Under the pieces are notes generated by a model. The model searched no databases and was not told the origin of the DNA. It worked only from the letters and a program-made list of their open reading frames with translations. Both the position numbers and the translations under genes were made by a program. A stretch of 64,000 bases of DNA, from positions 434,001 to 498,000 of the forward strand of contig QFQR01000002.1 in the NCBI GenBank assembly GCA_003243275.1, in the 5' to 3' direction. Below, piece after piece: positions 41,401-48,628 of this stretch (position 1 is its first letter; the number at the start of each line of letters is the position of its first letter). The DNA is from Leifsonia xyli (GTDB lineage Bacteria; Actinomycetota; Actinomycetes; Actinomycetales; Microbacteriaceae).

Positions 41401-42308
41401 GCGGCCGAGAGTCGCCCGTAGAGCGGCACCACCTCATCCTTCGGGAACCGTCCGCGCACGAGGTCGGCCGCATCCCGGATCTCGGACTCGCCGGAGAGGA
41501 ACACGAGCACGTCGCCCGGCTCCTCGCGCTCGAGCTCGGCGAGCGCGGCGACGATGCCCTGCTGCACGTCTCCCGCATCCGCCTCCGCACTCTCCGTTCG
41601 GGAGGATGACGCGCCGTGAGCCCGGGACGCAGTGCCCGCCGGCGGCGTGTCATCCTCCCGAACGAAGTCGTCGGGGGCGGCCGCGTCGGCGACGAGCGGG
41701 CGGTAGCGGATGTCGACCGGGTAGGTGCGCCCGGAGACCTCGATCACGGGCGCGGGTTCGCCATCGGGCCCCGCGAAGTGCCGCGCGAAGCTCTCGGGGT
41801 CGATCGTGGCGGAGGTCACGATCACCTTGAGGTCGGGCCGCCGGGGCAGCAGGCGCGTGAGGTAGCCGAGCAGGAAGTCGATCGTGAGGCTGCGCTCGTG
41901 CGCCTCGTCGATGATGATCGTGTCGTAGGCGCGGAGCTCGCGGTCGCGCGAGAGCTCGGCGAGCAGCACGCCGTCGGTCATGAGCTTGATCGCCGTGTCG
42001 GACTTCGTGCGGTCGTCGAAGCGCACCTGGTAGCCGACGGTCGTGCCGAGCTCGACCCCCAGCTCGGATGCGATGCGCTCCGCGATCGAGCGCGCCGCGA
42101 TCCGGCGGGGCTGGGTGTGCCCGATGCGCTCGCGTCCGAGTTCGAGGCAGATCTTCGGCAGCTGGGTCGTCTTGCCGGAGCCCGTCGCGCCGGCGACCAC
42201 CACCACCTGGTGCTCCCGGATGGCGCGCGCGAGCTCGTCGTGCGCCTGGCTGACGGGCAGCTCGGGCGGGTAGACGATGCGGTACGCGGGGGTGGCAGCC
42301 TCGGACAT
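38478..42308 (-). CDS. hrpA: ATP-dependent RNA helicase HrpA
   Basis: 1276 aa DEAH-box helicase, full length for HrpA. Walker A GATGSGKTTQLPK, IIDEAHERSL (DEAH), SATID, and motif VI QRSGRAGRTSAG are present, followed by HA2, OB and the long C-terminal HrpA domain. In E. coli HrpA rescues stalled or collided ribosomes and processes mRNA. Around residues 215-238 there is an extra, low-complexity stretch encoded by a palindromic element (see 41595). Alone on its strand between convergent and unrelated genes. Confidence 0.93.
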   Translation of the reverse strand: MSEAATPAYRIVYPPELPVSQAHDELARAIREHQVVVVAGATGSGKTTQLPKICLELGRERIGHTQPRRIAARSIAERIASELGVELGTTVGYQVRFDDRTKSDTAIKLMTDGVLLAELSRDRELRAYDTIIIDEAHERSLTIDFLLGYLTRLLPRRPDLKVIVTSATIDPESFARHFAGPDGEPAPVIEVSGRTYPVDIRYRPLVADAAAPDDFVREDDTPPAGTASRAHGASSSRTESAEADAGDVQQGIVAALAELEREEPGDVLVFLSGESEIRDAADLVRGRFPKDEVVPLYGRLSAAEQHRVFDTRRSPGVRRRVVIATNVAETSITVPGIRYVVDAGTARISRYSPRAKVQRLPIEAISQASANQRSGRAGRTSAGIAIRLYSEDDFARRPEFTDPEILRTGLAAVILQMLELRLGEIREFPFLTPPDSRGIADGLELLRELGALDAGSGITRVGRDLARLPVDPRFARMLVEAGRQGVVREVAAIVAGLSIQDPRERPLEKRAQADAAHARFRDPGSDFVSLLNLWNHLEDQQKAQSGNAFRRMCKAEYLNYLRVREWQDLYRQLLRAAKAVKLTVGERSTDADAIHRSILAGLLSRLGIRDPDKKDYLGSRGQRFVVFPGSGLAKKQPNAVMAAELVETSRLFARTVAAIDPAWAEPIAGDLAKRSHSEPHWSSTQGAALVWEKVTLYGVPIVPRRRSQLSRIDAPLARELFLRHALVQGDWPRELQRSALLGFDRDNETLRRELAEVEERTRRRDILTGDEAVYEFYERRIPAEVTDSRRFASWWKKTKATQPELLTMSRADLLEDEAGDASGFPDEWVQGDTTFRIRYRFEPGADDDGVTVVIPVAVLPRVEARGFDWLVPGLREELVTALIKALPKAIRRHVVPAGDWARRLLAELPVRSDAPVAEALADAIRASTHIPMTASDVEWERVPAHLRMRFEAVDARGRVLGAGRELAALQGRLAERSRTDVAVATTRVTPGRELERSGITGWDLDTLPEQVSASQSGSTVVGYPALVDEGMSAAVKVFTSRPEADAAHRRGVRRLVALTLPSPLGYVQEQLTTPEKLVLATAPYPSSKALLDDVLLAVVDELAGDAAPRDAAGFEALRERVSAGLMDGLFRGAGLTARVLTAAKEVDKAITSASSLAFMGPPAEVRAQLAALVHPGFVRVTGLAQLARVPLYLAGARHRVEKLADNPARDRAWQTQIEEATALYRVAGGELPLTPDTPARLIPVRWMLEELRLSLFAQHLGAAGPVSVQRIRKALE
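41595..41664. repeat. palindromic element inside the hrpA coding region
   Basis: 22-bp arms (41595-41616, beginning CGTTCGGGAGGATGAC; 41643-41664, ending CATCCTCCCGAACG) with one mismatch and a 26-nt spacer. It is translated in frame as part of hrpA: FVREDDTP from one arm and SSSRTES from the other. It sits where other HrpA proteins have a short loop between helicase motifs. Same architecture as the intergenic palindromes, but a different sequence. Confidence 0.88.
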
Positions 42309-42346
42309 GAGCCCTCCAGGCTACCGCCGGCGGGCGCCTGCGGGGA

Positions 42347-43330
42347 TCACAGCCCGGGCAGCACCTCCCGCTCGAGGCGCGCGTAGGAGGCCTCCATCCC
42401 GTCGGTCATGCCGGTCGAGAGGATCATGTCGCGCTGCTCGAGGCTCGCGTAGCTGACGAGCAGGGTGAGCAGCGTCACCCCGTCGACCTCGTCGAACGAC
42501 AGGTCGTTGACGGTGCCGGGGAAGTCGGTGCCCGACATCCGCTCGGTCGTCACCATGCGCCGCTCCGGCTCGATCACGAGATTCTCGCCCTCGAAACCGA
42601 ACGGCTCGCCTGGGTGCCCCTCCTCGGGTGCCCACGCGGTGCGGTACGAGCCGCCGACCCGCAGTTCGTTCTCGCAGACGGTCATCGTCCAGCCGTCGGG
42701 GCCGAGCAGCCAACGTCGCATGAGCTCGGGTTCGGTGTGCGCGCGCCAGAGGAGGTGGCGGGGTGCCTCGAATGCGCGGGTGATGCGTGCGTGCGTGTCG
42801 TCGAGGACCTCCGTGCGGGTGCCCTTGCCGAGTGCGTACTCCCGCAGCTCGGCGAGCACGGTGTCGAGCTGGCCGAACGCCTGCTCCATCCCCTCGGCCT
42901 GGCCCATCGCGAGCACCTGCTCGAGCGCCTCGGCGCTCGGCGACTCGGATACCGCGGTGAAGCGCGATCCGGACGGGGTGCTCTCGAAGGTGAGCGTCAT
43001 CCGTCCCGTGGGCACCGAGGCGTCGACCTCGCCGTGCGCATCGGCGAAGGAGTCGCGCACCACGAAACGGCGTAGCTCCTCGACCTCCACGAAGTCCCAG
43101 CGGCCGAAGAACCGTTCGCCCTCCGGCGAGGTCATCCAGTAGTGCGAGACGCCGCCGGGGCGGACCTCGTGGCGCGCGAAGGTCGCGGGGTAGCCGGGCG
43201 GCCCCCAGAAGCGTTCGAGCTGGCGCGGGTCGGCGAAGGCGCCCCACAGCCGTTCCACGGGCACCGGGAACTCGGCGACGACGGTGAGCGTGAGTGCGTC
43301 GGTGTCGGTGGTGACGGATGTCACGGGCAT
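42347..43330 (-). CDS. tandem SRPBCC (AHSA1-like) protein
   Basis: 327 aa made of two START-like SRPBCC domains. Domain 1 starts FPVPVERLWGAFADPRQLERFWGPPGYPATF; domain 2 starts FEAPRHLLWRAHTEPELMRRWLLGPDGW. Each has the AHSA1/YndB signature in which a hydrophobic cavity binds a small ligand. GAGGAG precedes ATG 43330. It follows an ArsR regulator by 44 bp, the usual pairing for this family. The ligand is unknown. Confidence 0.85.
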   Translation of the reverse strand: MPVTSVTTDTDALTLTVVAEFPVPVERLWGAFADPRQLERFWGPPGYPATFARHEVRPGGVSHYWMTSPEGERFFGRWDFVEVEELRRFVVRDSFADAHGEVDASVPTGRMTLTFESTPSGSRFTAVSESPSAEALEQVLAMGQAEGMEQAFGQLDTVLAELREYALGKGTRTEVLDDTHARITRAFEAPRHLLWRAHTEPELMRRWLLGPDGWTMTVCENELRVGGSYRTAWAPEEGHPGEPFGFEGENLVIEPERRMVTTERMSGTDFPGTVNDLSFDEVDGVTLLTLLVSYASLEQRDMILSTGMTDGMEASYARLEREVLPGL

Positions 43331-43374
43331 GGGGTCTCCTCGGTTCGGTTCGGGGGTTCGGGGCGCGGTTCTGG

Positions 43375-43713
43375 TCAACTGCCTTCGGCGAGCAGCGCGT
43401 CGAGGCGTTCGATGCGCCCGCGCCAGAGCTCGGCGTAGGCGTCGAGCAGTGCCCGTGCGCGCGCGAGCTGCTCGGGGTCGGCGCGCACGATGCGGGCTCG
43501 ACCGCGTGCCTCCTTCGCCACGAGTCCGGCGCTCTCGAGCACGGCGACATGCTTCTGCACGGCCGCGAACGACATCGCGTAGTCGGCGGCGAGTTCGCTC
43601 ACCGAGCGCTCGCCGAGCAGGGTGCGGCGCACGATGTCGCGCCGGGTGCGGTCGGCGAGCGCGTGGAAGACGCGGTCGACCTCCGCCTCGCTCAACTCAA
43701 GTTGTGCAACCAT
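43375..43713 (-). CDS. ArsR-family regulator
   Basis: 112 aa winged helix. VFHALADRTRRDIVRRTLLGERSVSELA and MSFAAVQKHVAVLESAGLV are the ArsR DNA-binding region typical of regulators paired with SRPBCC proteins. No metal-binding cysteines are seen, so it is probably not a metal sensor. An inverted repeat overlaps its start codon, giving simple autoregulation of the two-gene operon. Confidence 0.87.
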   Translation of the reverse strand: MVAQLELSEAEVDRVFHALADRTRRDIVRRTLLGERSVSELAADYAMSFAAVQKHVAVLESAGLVAKEARGRARIVRADPEQLARARALLDAYAELWRGRIERLDALLAEGS

Positions 43714-43720
43714 TTGGTTG
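43707..43720. promoter_or_regulatory. candidate ArsR operator over the start codon
   Basis: CAACC-ATTT-GGTTG. The ATG of the ArsR gene (43713-43711) lies inside it, so bound repressor would cover the start site of a leaderless message. Confidence 0.6.
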
Positions 43721-43779
43721 TAGGTTACGACCGTGCGCCCCGCGTGTCAACGGCATCCGATGCCGAGGGTTGCCTCGCA

Positions 43780-43804
43780 GAGTACTTTGTGTTACAAAGT
43801 ACTC
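43780..43804. promoter_or_regulatory. operator of the small ABC operon
   Basis: Perfect 11-bp arms GAGTACTTTGT and ACAAAGTACTC with a GTT spacer, ending exactly one base before ATG 43805. It is the probable binding site of the winged-helix protein encoded at 44465. The abutment implies a leaderless or nearly leaderless mRNA. Confidence 0.75.
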
Positions 43805-44458
43805 ATGACGGATCGCGACCACGACGACGCACTCGACCGGGACGACGCACTCGCCCCCGAGCAGATGCTCGCCCTCATCGACGGCGAGACCCGCGGCATC
43901 AAAAGGCTCCGCAGTGCTCAGGCGCCCGTCTACTACTTCGTGTGGGGCGGCGCCTGGCTGATCGGCTACCTCCTGCTCTGGGCGGCCTGGCCGGGCAGCC
44001 CCTCGCCCATCGCGGTGCCGGCCGCGCTCGCCGGACCGCTCTTCGCGGCCCTCATGATCGGCGCGGCCGCCACCTCCGGCGTCGTCGGCACCCGCGCCAA
44101 CCGCGGGATCAAGGGCACGAGCGACTTCGTCGGCACCGTCTACGGCATCTCCTGGGGGGTGCTCGGCCTCGCGGTCGGCGTGATCGGCTACGCCCTCATC
44201 CGCGCCGGCATGCCGAACGACGCCGCGGCCATCTACTACACCTCCGGCTACGCGCTCATCGTCGGCGCCATGTACCTTGCGGGCACCATGCTGTGGCGTT
44301 CGCCCGACCAGCTCATCATCGCGATCGTCATGATCGTCGCGGCCATCGTCACCGGCTTCTTCGGCGCACCGGCCAACATGCTCGCCATGGCGCTCATCGC
44401 CGGCCCCGCCCTGCTCGTCGGGGGAGTCGTCGCCCTCATCCGGCTGCGCAGGATGTGA
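43805..44458 (+). CDS. hypothetical six-TM membrane protein
   Basis: 217 aa. The acidic N-terminus is followed by about six hydrophobic helices (FVWGGAWLIGYLLLWAAW; ALAGPLFAALMIGAAAT; GISWGVLGLAVGVIGYAL; TSGYALIVGAMYLAGTML; LIIAIVMIVAAIVTGF; ALIAGPALLVGGVVALI). Family not recognised. It is first of four tightly linked genes (regulator, ATPase and permease follow) and its start abuts a perfect operator. Confidence 0.7.
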   Translation: MTDRDHDDALDRDDALAPEQMLALIDGETRGIKRLRSAQAPVYYFVWGGAWLIGYLLLWAAWPGSPSPIAVPAALAGPLFAALMIGAAATSGVVGTRANRGIKGTSDFVGTVYGISWGVLGLAVGVIGYALIRAGMPNDAAAIYYTSGYALIVGAMYLAGTMLWRSPDQLIIAIVMIVAAIVTGFFGAPANMLAMALIAGPALLVGGVVALIRLRRM

Positions 44459-44464
44459 CGCCGG

Positions 44465-44761
44465 ATGGACGAACTCGACCCCGTCATCCACGCCTCCGCA
44501 CGACTGCGGATCACCGCGACGCTCGCCGCCCTCGACACCGGTGATCGGATCTCGTTCCCCCGCCTGCAGGAACTGCTCGCGATGACCGCGGGCAACCTCT
44601 CCACGCACCTGCGCAAGCTCGAAGACGCCGGCTATCTCGACGTCGACAAGACCTACCAGGGCCGCTCGCCCGTCACCTACCTCTCGCTCAGCCGCGCAGG
44701 CCGCCGCGCGTTCGAGGACTACACCGCCCAACTCCGCACGCTCCTCGGAGGAACCCCATGA
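44465..44761 (+). CDS. small winged-helix transcriptional regulator
   Basis: 98 aa. ARLRITATLAAL, FPRLQELLAMTAGNLSTHLRKLEDAGYLDVDKTYQG and TYLSLSRAGRRAFEDY match the HTH_27/MarR-like mini-regulators often encoded with ABC exporters. Its stop overlaps the ATPase start (ATGA). Likely autoregulator through the palindrome at 43780. Confidence 0.85.
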   Translation: MDELDPVIHASARLRITATLAALDTGDRISFPRLQELLAMTAGNLSTHLRKLEDAGYLDVDKTYQGRSPVTYLSLSRAGRRAFEDYTAQLRTLLGGTP

Positions 44762-45642
44762 CATCCCCCGCAACACTCACCGCCGTGACCCGCCGCTACG
44801 GCGAGGTCACCGCCCTCGACGCCGTCGACCTCACCGTCGGCGAGGGCGAGCTCGTCGGACTGCTCGGGCCCAACGGCGCAGGCAAGAGCACCCTGCTCTC
44901 GCTGCTGCAGGGGCTCCGTCGCCCGCAGGCGGGCACGGTGCTCCTCTTCGGGAAGGATCCGAGGGATGCCGCCGCCCGCACCCGCCTCGGCTGCACCCCG
45001 CAAGACACCGCCCTGCCCGACACGCTGCGCGTCGGCGAGGTCATCGACTTCGTCGGCGGGCACTTCGCCGAGCGCATGCCGACCGCCGAGCTGGCCGCGG
45101 AGTTCGGACTCGGCGAGCTGCTGCGCCGCCAGACCGGTGCGCTCTCCGGCGGGCAGCGGCGACGGCTGAGCGTCGCCCTCGCCTTCGTGGGCCGTCCGCG
45201 GCTCGTGCTGCTCGACGAGCCCACCACGGGCCTCGACGTCGACGGACGCCGCGCGCTGTGGGATGCCATCCGGCGCCAGCACGCCGCGGGCGCGACCGTC
45301 ATCGTGACGAGCCACTACCTCGAAGAGATCGAGGCGCTCGCCGAGCGGGTGGTCGTGATCGCGGACGGCCGCATCGTCGCCGACGACACGCTCGCGGCCG
45401 TGCTCGCGCGGGTCGGCAGCCGCTGGGTGCGGCTCGCCACCCCGGACCCCGACCGCGTCGACGCCCTGCCGGGGGTGGTGGCCGCCTCCCGCGACGAGTC
45501 GGGCGTCGCGCTCGCCGTGCACGACTCCGACGCGTTCGTGCGCGAACTGGTCGCCTCCGGCATCCCGTTCTCCGGGTTGCAGGTGCGCGGCGCCACCCTC
45601 GAGGAGGCCTTCCTCGCCCTCACCGAGAGGAGCGCGGCATGA
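44758..45642 (+). CDS. ABC transporter ATP-binding protein
   Basis: 294 aa. Walker A GPNGAGKST, signature LSGGQRRRLSVALAF, Walker B LVLLDEPTTGLD and H-loop VTSHYLEE are all intact. The C-terminal extension after residue 210 resembles drug- or antibiotic-exporter ATPases (DrrA/CcmA type). It starts in the regulator stop codon and ends in the permease start, so the three are co-translated. Confidence 0.92.
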   Translation: MTSPATLTAVTRRYGEVTALDAVDLTVGEGELVGLLGPNGAGKSTLLSLLQGLRRPQAGTVLLFGKDPRDAAARTRLGCTPQDTALPDTLRVGEVIDFVGGHFAERMPTAELAAEFGLGELLRRQTGALSGGQRRRLSVALAFVGRPRLVLLDEPTTGLDVDGRRALWDAIRRQHAAGATVIVTSHYLEEIEALAERVVVIADGRIVADDTLAAVLARVGSRWVRLATPDPDRVDALPGVVAASRDESGVALAVHDSDAFVRELVASGIPFSGLQVRGATLEEAFLALTERSAA

Positions 45643-46391
45643 GCACGCTGCGGCTCACCGCCCTGCACACCCGCTATTCGCTCGTCGAGACCTTCCGGGT
45701 GCCGATCGCGGTCATCGGCTCGCTCGCCTTCCCCGCGCTCGCGTTCCTGTTCTTCATCGTGCCGCAGCGCACCGTCGCCGACGACCCGAGCTTCGCCACC
45801 CAGGCGGTCATCCAGCTGATGGTGTTCGCGCTCATGTCGAACGCGCTGTTCGGCTTCGGCATCTCGATCTCGCAGGCCCGCGAGACCCCGTGGGATCCCT
45901 ACCTGCGCACCCTGCCGGCGCCCGCCGTGGCCCGCATCCTGGCCCAGGTGCTCGCGACCGGCACCCTCGGCCTCGCGGCGCTCGTGCCCGTCGCCGTGCT
46001 CGGCGGCACGCTCACGAAGGCGCACGCGGATGCCGGGGGCTTCGTGCTCGGACTGCTCGCGCTCGGCGCATCCGCGCTGCCGTTCCTGTTCGCGGGCATC
46101 GCGATCGGCTACGCGATGCCGATGAAGGTCGCGATCGCGGTCGTGCAGATCGTGATGTTCGGGATGGCGTTCGGCGGCGGCCTGTTCCTCCCGCCCGTGC
46201 TGTTCCCCGACTGGCTGGACGTCGCATCCCGCTTCCTGCCCTCCCGCCAGGCCCGCGAGGCGGTCATCGCCGCGGTGCAGGGCGGCGAGGTGCCCTGGTG
46301 GGCGTGGGGTGGGCTCGCCGCCTGGACGGCACTGCTGCTCGCGATCGCGCTCTTGCTCTACCGCCGCGACGAGGGGCGCCGCTTCCGCTGA
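45639..46391 (+). CDS. ABC-2 type exporter permease
   Basis: 250 aa with about six transmembrane helices. ATG 45639 overlaps the ATPase stop. The segment FPALAFLFFIVP and the late LPPVLFPDWLDVASRFLPSRQAREAV (the ABC-2 C-terminal loop) identify the family. With the ATPase it should export a small hydrophobic compound or peptide; the substrate is unknown. Confidence 0.87.
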   Translation: MSTLRLTALHTRYSLVETFRVPIAVIGSLAFPALAFLFFIVPQRTVADDPSFATQAVIQLMVFALMSNALFGFGISISQARETPWDPYLRTLPAPAVARILAQVLATGTLGLAALVPVAVLGGTLTKAHADAGGFVLGLLALGASALPFLFAGIAIGYAMPMKVAIAVVQIVMFGMAFGGGLFLPPVLFPDWLDVASRFLPSRQAREAVIAAVQGGEVPWWAWGGLAAWTALLLAIALLLYRRDEGRRFR

Positions 46392-46440
46392 GCCCGTGGC
46401 ACCCGGCGCGGGCGGAGCGCACGGTGCCAGGATGGGAGCC

Positions 46441-47271
46441 ATGACGGTTCCCCAGCTCACGCTCAACGACGGCCACACCATCCCGCAGCTCGGATTCGGG
46501 GTGTTCAAGGTCGACCCCGACGAGACCGAGCGGATCGTGTCGGAGGCACTCGAGGTCGGCTACCGGCACATCGACACGGCGGCCGTCTACGGCAACGAGG
46601 TGGGGGTCGGACGGGCGATCGCGGCATCCGGCATCCCGCGCGAGGAGCTGTTCATCACGACGAAGCTGTGGAACTCCGACCAGGGAACGCGTTCGGTGTT
46701 CGATGCCATGGACCTGAGCCGCGAGAAGCTCGGCCTCGACCACGTCGACCTCTACCTCATCCACTGGCCGCGCCCCGACCTCGACCGCTACGTCGAGAGC
46801 TGGCTCGCACTCGAGCAGCTGCGCGCGGACGGCGCGACCCGTTCGATCGGCGTCTCCAACTTCCACCGCCCCTACCTCGAGCGCGTCATCGCCGAGTCGG
46901 GAACCGTGCCCGCCGTCGATCAGGTCGAGCTGCACCCGGCGTTCCAGCAGCGTGAGCTGCGCGCCTTCAGCGAGCCGCTCGGCATCCGCACCGAGGCATG
47001 GGGGCCGCTCGGGCAGGGCAAGTACGAGCTCTTCGCTGAGGCGGCGGTGCAGGATGCGGCGGCCGCGCACGGGGTGAGCCCCGCCCAGGTGGTGATCCGC
47101 TGGCACCTGCAGCACGACATCATCGTGTTCCCCAAGACCAACTCCCGCGAGCGGATGGCGACCAACTTCGCCGTCTTCGACTTCGCCCTGACCGCGGATG
47201 AGATGGCGGCGATCGACGCGCTCGACCGCGGCCTCCGTGTCGGCGCCGACCCCGACACCGCCACCTTCTGA
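46441..47271 (+). CDS. aldo/keto reductase, AKR5-like (2,5-diketo-D-gluconate reductase family)
   Basis: 276 aa. TIPQLGFGVFKVD, DTAAVYGNE (Asp, Tyr), TTKLW (Lys) and LIHWP (His) form the catalytic tetrad; GVSNFHRPYLERV, DQVELHPAFQQ and FPKTNSRERMATN are AKR5 blocks. NADPH-dependent carbonyl reduction of sugar-derived or methylglyoxal-type substrates is probable. ATG 46441 was chosen over an in-frame ATG at 46432. A palindrome begins 2 bp after the stop. Confidence 0.87.
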   Translation: MTVPQLTLNDGHTIPQLGFGVFKVDPDETERIVSEALEVGYRHIDTAAVYGNEVGVGRAIAASGIPREELFITTKLWNSDQGTRSVFDAMDLSREKLGLDHVDLYLIHWPRPDLDRYVESWLALEQLRADGATRSIGVSNFHRPYLERVIAESGTVPAVDQVELHPAFQQRELRAFSEPLGIRTEAWGPLGQGKYELFAEAAVQDAAAAHGVSPAQVVIRWHLQHDIIVFPKTNSRERMATNFAVFDFALTADEMAAIDALDRGLRVGADPDTATF

Positions 47272-47273
47272 GC

Positions 47274-47331
47274 TGAGGCGTCACTTTGTGTCGCCAGGGG
47301 AGTGCCGCGCGCGACACAAACTGACGCCTCA
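47274..47331. repeat. long palindrome, GAGGCGTCA family, copy D
   Basis: 21-bp arms (47274-47294 and 47311-47331) with one mismatch and a 16-nt spacer. The left arm is of the C type (TCACTTTG) and the right arm of the G type, as if recombined between the two variants. It lies between convergent genes. Confidence 0.88.
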
Positions 47332-47354
47332 GGGATCGGGCAAGAGGCGAGAGG

Positions 47355-48107
47355 CTAGAGGTCGATGGCGACGCGCTCGCCGCGCGGGGTTGCGAGCAGG
47401 AGTTCGGCGAGACCGGCATCGGCGAAGGCCTTCTCGAGATCGGCCCGGCTCTCGGAGAAGTGCGCCCAGTCCTCGACGTGCACCCCCACGACCGCGCGCG
47501 CCCCGAGCAGGTGCGCCGCTTCGGCCGCCTTCTGCGAGGTCAGGGTGAGCGCGAGGGGCAGAGGCGACACCCTCGCCGCGCCGGCGAAGAGAACCGCGAT
47601 GTCGACAGGTCCGAACCGCTCCGCGTGCTCGCGCACGAAGCGCAGCGAGGAGTTGTCGCCCGAGACGTAGAGCGAGGGCTCGCCCGGCGCGGTCACCAGG
47701 AAGCTGGTCACCGGCCCGATGCGGGATGCGAGCGCGCGCGGACCATGCCGCCCGGGCAGCGCCGTCACCGTGACCTCGCCGAGCGGATACGACTCCCACG
47801 GGGTGAGGCCGACGACGGGCGTTCCGAGCTCGGCCTCCGCCTCCGGAAGCGACAGCACGAGCGGGGAGCGCATCGCGAGCTCCCGCCCTGCGTTGTCGAA
47901 GTTGTCGGCGTGACCGTGGTGCGACAGCAGCACCAGATCGACCGGGGCGACTTCGGCGACCGGAAGGCCGGGCCCCGCCGTCTTCGTGAGTTCGTCGTCT
48001 TCGTAGTAGCCGGGCGCATCGAAGGTCGGGTCGAGCAGGATGCGCAACCCCGCATACTCGACCAGGGCGGTCGGGCCGCCGAGATACGTCACCTGCGTCG
48101 TGCTCAT
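47355..48107 (-). CDS. MBL-fold metal-dependent hydrolase (UlaG-like)
   Basis: 250 aa from ATG 48107, which overlaps the stop of the metalloprotease gene (ATGA). VTYLGGPTALVEYAGLRILLDPTF starts the fold and LLSHHGHADNFDN is the metal motif, with Asn where the HxHxDH motif usually ends in His. GRHGPRAL and SGDNSS follow. UlaG-type enzymes are lactonases or phosphodiesterases. Coupling to the upstream peptide operon is clear from the overlap, but a functional link is unproven. Confidence 0.82.
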   Translation of the reverse strand: MSTTQVTYLGGPTALVEYAGLRILLDPTFDAPGYYEDDELTKTAGPGLPVAEVAPVDLVLLSHHGHADNFDNAGRELAMRSPLVLSLPEAEAELGTPVVGLTPWESYPLGEVTVTALPGRHGPRALASRIGPVTSFLVTAPGEPSLYVSGDNSSLRFVREHAERFGPVDIAVLFAGAARVSPLPLALTLTSQKAAEAAHLLGARAVVGVHVEDWAHFSESRADLEKAFADAGLAELLLATPRGERVAIDL

Positions 48108-48628
48108 GCGCCGAGTGTAGAACCCCGCTCGGGCGACGGTGGGGTGAGGGCGGCAGCCTGCCAGGCGCGGCGGTCGGCGGTCGGGAGCAGGAGTCCGAGT
48201 GCGTGACCGAGCGCGATCACCACGGATGCCACCGCCTCGGCGGGCAGCACCGGGGCGAGCGGCACGGCGACTCCGACGAGCAGGAGCGGCGCGAGGGGGC
48301 CGGCGGCGGTCACCATCCGGTCGGCGGTTCGCGGGAGCCGGTCGCGCTCGAGTGCGGCGCGCAGCCCGCCGCACTCGAGCCGCGCCCAGCCGTGCGGCGC
48401 GAACGTGCGGTAGACGGCGAGATGTGCCAGTTCGTGCAGCCCGCTCGCGAACAGCACGAGCAGCAGGATGGCGATCCCGTGGGCGATGACCACGAGCCCG
48501 AGCAGCGCCGTCACCGTCGCGGCCAGCGCGAGCGCCGCGGTGAGCACCACATCCGCGCGCGCGAGGGCGAGCGTTGCGGAGGCGAGCGCGGGCAGGAGTC
48601 GGGGTGGCAGGGCGAGGTCGGTGCTCAC
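48104..48628 (-). CDS. M50-type (site-2) membrane metalloprotease
   Basis: 174 aa from GTG 48628, overlapping the stop of the polytopic protein (GTGA). Hydrophobic helices surround HELAH at residues 65-69 (HExxH zinc site), and a later TAAGPLAPLLLV resembles the conserved GPxxN-type segment of site-2 proteases. In peptide operons such as yydFGHIJ (epeXEPAB) an M50 protease trims the precursor within the membrane. Here it follows the ABC genes of a peptide locus, so processing of the 111-aa protein is the proposed job. The second metal-ligand motif is not obvious. Confidence 0.72.
   Translation of the reverse strand: MSTDLALPPRLLPALASATLALARADVVLTAALALAATVTALLGLVVIAHGIAILLLVLFASGLHELAHLAVYRTFAPHGWARLECGGLRAALERDRLPRTADRMVTAAGPLAPLLLVGVAVPLAPVLPAEAVASVVIALGHALGLLLPTADRRAWQAAALTPPSPERGSTLGA

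Noticed and set aside
47274..47331. The long palindromes as ordinary rho-independent terminators
   Set aside because: No T-tracts follow them, one lies between divergent starts (60776), one precedes a ribosome-binding site (8337), and one is inside hrpA. Termination may be a side effect for some.
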